DNA of 8,740 nucleotides from Nocardioidaceae bacterium. GTDB lineage: Bacteria; Actinomycetota; Actinomycetes; Propionibacteriales; Nocardioidaceae. The translations under genes and the position numbers were made by a program. This document shows, piece after piece, positions 5,891-8,740 of this stretch. The DNA is taken from contig JACCZI010000192.1 of NCBI GenBank assembly GCA_013696015.1, positions 1-8,740 of the forward strand, in the 5' to 3' direction. Positions within the stretch are counted from its first letter, which is position 1; every line of letters begins with the position of its first letter. The notes below the pieces were generated by a model that ran no database searches, had not been told where the DNA came from, and saw only the letters and a program-made list of their open reading frames with translations.

Positions 5891-5917
5891 GTCTAACCCT
5901 CAACCGCACGGTTAGAC
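5891..5917 (+). promoter_or_regulatory. Perfect 8-bp inverted repeat upstream of the second MerR gene (candidate operator)
   Basis: GTCTAACC (5891-5898) and GGTTAGAC (5910-5917) are exact inverse complements separated by 11 bp. The arms are A/T-containing against a GC-rich background. A second AACC (5902-5905) inside the spacer forms a nested AACC-N4-GGTT palindrome with the right arm. It lies in the 160-bp spacer before the second MerR gene, about 40 bp upstream of the candidate -35, so it is placed for a regulator site. MerR proteins usually bind dyads, and autoregulation by the downstream protein or binding by the FtsR-like protein are the obvious candidates. No terminator-like T-run follows. 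Confidence 0.5.
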
Positions 5918-5956
5918 TTTGTCCATTATTGGTACAGCGTCCTGGCCGTTCGGTCG

Positions 5957-5985
5957 TTGACCCGCTCCGATCATCACCGTAGCGT
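5957..5985 (+). promoter_or_regulatory. Candidate promoter of the second MerR gene
   Basis: TTGACC (5957-5962) and TAGCGT (5980-5985) are separated by 17 bp. The -35 is good and the -10 matches only the TAnnnT core. Transcription would start near 5992. An ATG at 6001 would then have only about 9 nt of leader and no ribosome binding site, whereas the GTG at 6040 would have a normal leader with GGAGG. Confidence 0.45.
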
Positions 5986-6039
5986 GACAACGAACTGACG
6001 ATGAACACTGCCGCTGTAACTTCACTGACGGAGGTCGCC

Positions 6040-6639
6040 GTGACCGGCACCCGTGACACCACTGCCGATGCGGCGGCGGCCGCCGACGAGGCCGCGCGCA
6101 GAGCCGGGGAGCAGGGGCTCCTTTTTGACGAGGATCTCGCGGTCATGCCTGACGACGTCGGCTTCCGTGGGCCCACCGCCTGCCAGGCCGCCGGCGTCAC
6201 CTACCGTCAGCTCGACTACTGGGCGCGCACCGGGCTGGTCGACCCCAGTGTGCGCGCGGCCACCGGATCCGGCACCCAGCGGCTGTACTCCTTCCGCGAC
6301 ATCCTGCTGCTCAAGATCATCAAGCGGCTGCTCGACGCCGGGGTATCACTGCAGCAGATTCGGTCCGCCGTGCAGCACCTCCGCGAGCGGGGGACCGACG
6401 ACCTGACTCAGGTGACCCTGATGAGCGACGGCGCCAGCGTCTACGAGTGCCGCTCCGCCGAAGAGGTCATCGACCTTCTGCAGGGCGGCCAAGGCGTGTT
6501 CGGCATCGCGATCGGCGGGGTGTGGCGGGAGATCGAGGGCTCGCTGGCCGAGCTACCGAGCGAGCGGGCGACGACAGACACGTCGGACCATCCATCTGAC
6601 GAGCTCGCTGCCCGCCGGCGGGCCCGGCTGACGGGCTGA
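6040..6639 (+). CDS. MerR family transcriptional regulator (second copy, Rv1830-like)
   Basis: From the GTG at 6040 the protein has 199 residues. A low-complexity Ala/Glu-rich leader (about 1-40) is followed by a MerR helix-turn-helix (about 44-117): GFRGPTACQAAGVTYRQLDYWARTGLVDPSVR, the wing GSGTQRLYSFRD, and LKIIKRLLDAGVSLQQIRSAVQHL. The C-terminal part (LTQVTLMSDGASVYECRSAEEVIDLLQGGQGVFGIAIGGVWREIEG) is a conserved actinobacterial module, not a known metal- or drug-binding domain. Start choice: GTG 6040 has GGAGG at 6030-6034 with a 5-nt spacer. An in-frame ATG at 6001 would add 13 residues but has no ribosome binding site. The gene sits between the nuclease-like gene and the riboswitch-gcvP unit, matching the position of Rv1830. 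Its targets are not evident, and no cysteine-based sensor is seen. Confidence 0.87.
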   Translation: MTGTRDTTADAAAAADEAARRAGEQGLLFDEDLAVMPDDVGFRGPTACQAAGVTYRQLDYWARTGLVDPSVRAATGSGTQRLYSFRDILLLKIIKRLLDAGVSLQQIRSAVQHLRERGTDDLTQVTLMSDGASVYECRSAEEVIDLLQGGQGVFGIAIGGVWREIEGSLAELPSERATTDTSDHPSDELAARRRARLTG

Positions 6640-6668
6640 GCCTCGCCGGTCAGACCGCGTCCGGCTGA

Positions 6669-6674
6669 TAGGTT
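6669..6674 (+). promoter_or_regulatory. Possible -10 element of the riboswitch-gcvP transcript
   Basis: TAGGTT fits the actinobacterial -10 pattern. Transcription would begin near 6681, about 16 nt before the riboswitch, which suits a riboswitch leader. No strong -35 is present at the right distance. A TTGACC at 6674-6679 is not a useful -35 here, because its matching -10 would put the start inside the aptamer. Confidence 0.3.
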
Positions 6675-6696
6675 TGACCCTGCTGTCAACGTCGTA

Positions 6697-6823
6697 CGCG
6701 AGAGTCTGCTGTCGGGAGTGCCGACACGCAGCGCCGAAGGGGCAACCCCTCCCCGGAACCTCTCAGGCGCAAAGAACCGTGCGAACGAGGCAACTCTGGA
6801 GCCGTGTGGCGACAGAGGGGGAG
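6697..6823 (+). promoter_or_regulatory. Glycine riboswitch (single aptamer with 3' partner helix) controlling gcvP
   Basis: The leader of gcvP carries the conserved glycine aptamer core. GAGAG (6700-6704) pairs with CTCTC (6760-6764) in P1. GCCGAAGGGGCAA lies at 6733-6745 and CTCTCAGG at 6760-6767. After this, a CTCTG (6794-6798) can pair with CAGAG (6813-6817), followed by a G-rich run. Only one full aptamer is seen; the second element looks like the reduced 3' partner ('ghost') helix known from single-aptamer glycine riboswitches. The family senses glycine and usually turns on glycine cleavage genes when glycine is plentiful. The distance from the last helix to the ribosome binding site GGGGAG (6851-6856) is short. 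There is no obvious intrinsic terminator, so control of translation initiation or Rho-dependent control is more likely than a U-tract terminator. The exact ends are approximate. Confidence 0.88.
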
Positions 6824-6863
6824 GCGTCACCACGCGTTCGACGCCGACCAGGGGAGTCTCCAG

Positions 6864-8740
6864 ATGAGCGACAGCCCGACCCTGCACGAACTCGATGCCG
6901 CCGCACCGTTCCAGGGGCGCCACATCGGGCCGGATCCCACCGAGCAACACCAGATGCTGGCCGCGTTGGGCTTTCCCGACCTCGACGCGCTGATGTCCGC
7001 GGCTCTGCCGCCGAGTATCCGCTCGGCCGAACGCCTGGACCTGCCCGCCGCACTGAGCGAGAGCGAGGCGCTGGCCCGGTTGCGCGATCGGGCGCAGCGC
7101 ACCTTCCCGGGGGTGGCGATGATCGGGCTGGGCTACGCGCCGACAACCACGCCGGCGGTGATCCGGCGCAACGTCCTGGAGGATCCGGCGTGGTACACCG
7201 CGTACACGCCGTATCAGCCGGAGATTTCGCAGGGCCGGCTGGAGGCACTGCTCACCTTTCAGACCGCGGTCGCCGACCTGAGCGGGCTTCCGACCGCGAA
7301 CGCCTCACTGCTCGACGAGGCGACGGCGGCTGCCGAGGCCCTGACATTGGTGCGGCGGGCGCTGCGCGGCACGGGTACGGCTCCATTCGTCGTGGCCGCC
7401 GACACACTGCCGCAGACCATCGCCGTGATCGCGACCCGGGCGGCGGCGATGGGTGTCGAGGTGGTCGTACGCAACCTCGACGACGGGCTGCCGGAGGGCG
7501 AGCTCAGTGGCGTGCTGATCTCCTACCCGGCTGCCAGCGGTGAGGTGCGCGACCCACGAGAGCTCATCGAACAGGTGCATGCTCGCGGCGGACTGGTGGT
7601 GGTGGCCGCCGACCCGCTGGCGCTGTGCCTGCTCGAGGCGCCGGGCCGGCTCGGCGCTGACGTGGTCGTGGGCTCGACGCAGCGCTTCGGGGTCCCGATG
7701 TTCTACGGCGGACCGCACGCGGGCTACATCGCCGTACGCGCCGGCCTGGAGCGCCACCTGCCCGGCCGCCTGGTCGGCGTCTCGGTCGATGCCGAGGGTC
7801 GCCCGGCGTACCGCCTGGCCTGGCAGACCCGCGAGCAGCACATCCGTCGGGACAAGGCGACGTCCAACATCTGCACGGCGCAGGTACTGCTGGCGGTGAC
7901 GGCGGCCATGTATGCGGTCTACCACGGAGCCGCGGGCCTGCGGACGATCGCCCAACGGACCCATCGGCACGCCGCGGTGCTGGCCGCCGGCCTCCGCAGT
8001 GGGGGAGTGGACGTCGAGACCCGCCACTTCTTCGACACGGTGGTGGTGAGGGTCCCGGGGCGCGCCGGCGAGGTCGTCGCGGCCGCACGCAGCCGAGGCA
8101 TCCACCTCCGACAGGTCGACGACGACCGGGTCGGGGTGACCACGTCGGAGGTCACCACCGGCCGGCACCTGCACACGGTGTGGTCCGCCTTCGGGGTCGA
8201 CGACGTCGAGCTCGACGCGCTGGACGTCGCCACCGGCGACGCGCTGCCGGAGCAGCTGGCGCGCACCAGCGACTACCTCACACATCCGGTGTTCCACGAG
8301 CACCGCTCCGAGACAGCGATGCTGCGGTACCTGCGCCGGCTCTCGAATCGCGACTACGCGCTGGACCGGGGCATGATCCCGCTCGGTTCGTGCACGATGA
8401 AGCTCAACGCCACCGCGGAGATGGAGCCGCTCAGCTGGCCCGGCTTCGCCGACCTGCACCCGTTTGTCCCAGCGGGCGACGCCACCGGGCTCGTCGAGGT
8501 GATCGAGGAGCTCGAGGCGTGGCTGGCGGAGGTCACCGGCTACGCCGCGGTGTCCATCCGGCCCAACGCGGGCTCGCAGGGCGAGCTGGCCGGGCTGCTG
8601 GCCATTCGCGCCTACCACCGCTCGCGGGGCGACGACGCCCGCGACGTGTGCCTTATCCCGTCGTCGGCGCACGGCACCAATGCCGCGTCGGCAGTCATGG
8701 CCGGGATGCGCGTGGTGGTCGTCAAGGCTGCGGAGAACGG
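6864..8740 (+). CDS. gcvP: Glycine dehydrogenase (decarboxylating), P protein, 3' end cut by window
   Basis: GcvP is the pyridoxal-phosphate enzyme that decarboxylates glycine and loads the aminomethyl group on lipoyl-GcvH. About 625 of the usual 950 or so residues are present, all in one open frame. The N-terminal half shows FQGRHIGPD near residue 16, MIGLGYAPTTTPAVIRRNVLEDPAWYT near 86, TPYQPEISQGRLEALLTFQT near 113, and STQRFGVPMFYGGPHAGYIAVR near 270. The second half begins with the conserved RYLRRLSNRDYALDRGMIPLGSCTMKLNATAEM (around 490-520) and IPSSAHGTNAASAVMAGM near 597. The pyridoxal-phosphate lysine lies beyond the window edge. The ATG is preceded by GGGGAG with a 7-nt spacer. Fused P1-P2 organisation is typical of actinobacteria. 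Expression is probably governed by the glycine riboswitch just upstream. The position corresponds to Rv1832. Confidence 0.96.
   Translation, partial: MSDSPTLHELDAAAPFQGRHIGPDPTEQHQMLAALGFPDLDALMSAALPPSIRSAERLDLPAALSESEALARLRDRAQRTFPGVAMIGLGYAPTTTPAVIRRNVLEDPAWYTAYTPYQPEISQGRLEALLTFQTAVADLSGLPTANASLLDEATAAAEALTLVRRALRGTGTAPFVVAADTLPQTIAVIATRAAAMGVEVVVRNLDDGLPEGELSGVLISYPAASGEVRDPRELIEQVHARGGLVVVAADPLALCLLEAPGRLGADVVVGSTQRFGVPMFYGGPHAGYIAVRAGLERHLPGRLVGVSVDAEGRPAYRLAWQTREQHIRRDKATSNICTAQVLLAVTAAMYAVYHGAAGLRTIAQRTHRHAAVLAAGLRSGGVDVETRHFFDTVVVRVPGRAGEVVAAARSRGIHLRQVDDDRVGVTTSEVTTGRHLHTVWSAFGVDDVELDALDVATGDALPEQLARTSDYLTHPVFHEHRSETAMLRYLRRLSNRDYALDRGMIPLGSCTMKLNATAEMEPLSWPGFADLHPFVPAGDATGLVEVIEELEAWLAEVTGYAAVSIRPNAGSQGELAGLLAIRAYHRSRGDDARDVCLIPSSAHGTNAASAVMAGMRVVVVKAAEN

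Noticed and set aside
6681..6863. Possible second, complete glycine aptamer (tandem riboswitch) or a small gene like Rv1831 before gcvP
   Set aside because: Only one copy of the conserved GCCGAAGG-CTCTCAGG core is present. The spacer between the MerR gene and gcvP is 224 bp, filled by the riboswitch leader, with no plausible small gene.
6674..7543. Plus-strand open frame of 289 codons across the riboswitch and the gcvP start
   Set aside because: It is out of frame with gcvP, covers the riboswitch, and encodes an Arg/Gly-rich product without recognisable features.
7305..8672. Long open frame of 455 codons on the minus strand
   Set aside because: It lies wholly antisense to gcvP, whose plus-strand protein has clear family motifs throughout. 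The minus-strand product is rich in Arg, Gly, His and Val with no recognisable domain, as expected from the mirror of a high-GC gene.
1..8740. CRISPR arrays, tRNA or rRNA genes, insertion sequences, defence or biosynthetic gene clusters
   Set aside because: I saw no regularly spaced repeats, tRNA- or rRNA-like segments, transposase motifs or terminal repeats. Apart from the HNH remnant, the genes are conserved housekeeping ones.

Overview
The window is a high-GC actinobacterial chromosome segment. The evidence is a strong GC bias at third codon positions, frequent GTG starts, GGAGG-type ribosome binding sites, a remnant of a 13E12/DUF222-type HNH endonuclease, and a gene order that, as I recall it, matches Mycobacterium tuberculosis Rv1822 to Rv1832. 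The species cannot be named from this sequence. Gene families were recognised by eye, without database searches.

Layout. The left edge (1-209, minus strand) holds the N-terminal part of a conserved actinobacterial membrane protein, cut by the window end. A spacer follows, then a degraded plus-strand HNH endonuclease fragment (about 388-801). From 954 the conserved block begins, all on the plus strand. A tightly packed probable operon comes first: a CDP-alcohol phosphatidyltransferase (954-1553), a DUF881 membrane protein (1586-2431), the small basic membrane protein Sbp (2428-2760), a second DUF881 protein (2753-3475) and the glycine cleavage H protein GcvH (3493-3870). After a 182-bp spacer with promoter-like elements come a zinc-ribbon/FHA protein of the GarA/OdhI family (4053-4571) and an overlapping FtsR-like MerR regulator (4568-5299). 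Next are a bifunctional-nuclease (DUF151) protein (5370-5840) and a second MerR regulator (6040-6639) preceded by a perfect inverted repeat. The window ends with a glycine riboswitch (about 6697-6823) and the first two thirds of glycine dehydrogenase GcvP (6864 to the edge).

How it fits together. Three themes are interleaved. Glycine cleavage is represented by GcvH and riboswitch-controlled GcvP; GcvT and Lpd are not here. Control of 2-oxoglutarate and glutamate metabolism is represented by the GarA-like FHA protein, which carries a phosphoacceptor-like threonine cluster. The envelope and division theme comprises the phospholipid enzyme, the DUF881-Sbp-DUF881 trio (its counterpart in Bacillus lies beside ftsA-ftsZ) and the FtsR-like regulator. 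I found no CRISPR array, intact mobile element, tRNA or rRNA. The locus is a known conserved one. The points most worth a second look are the operator-like repeats, the zinc-ribbon form of GarA, the division-linked synteny and the riboswitch architecture.
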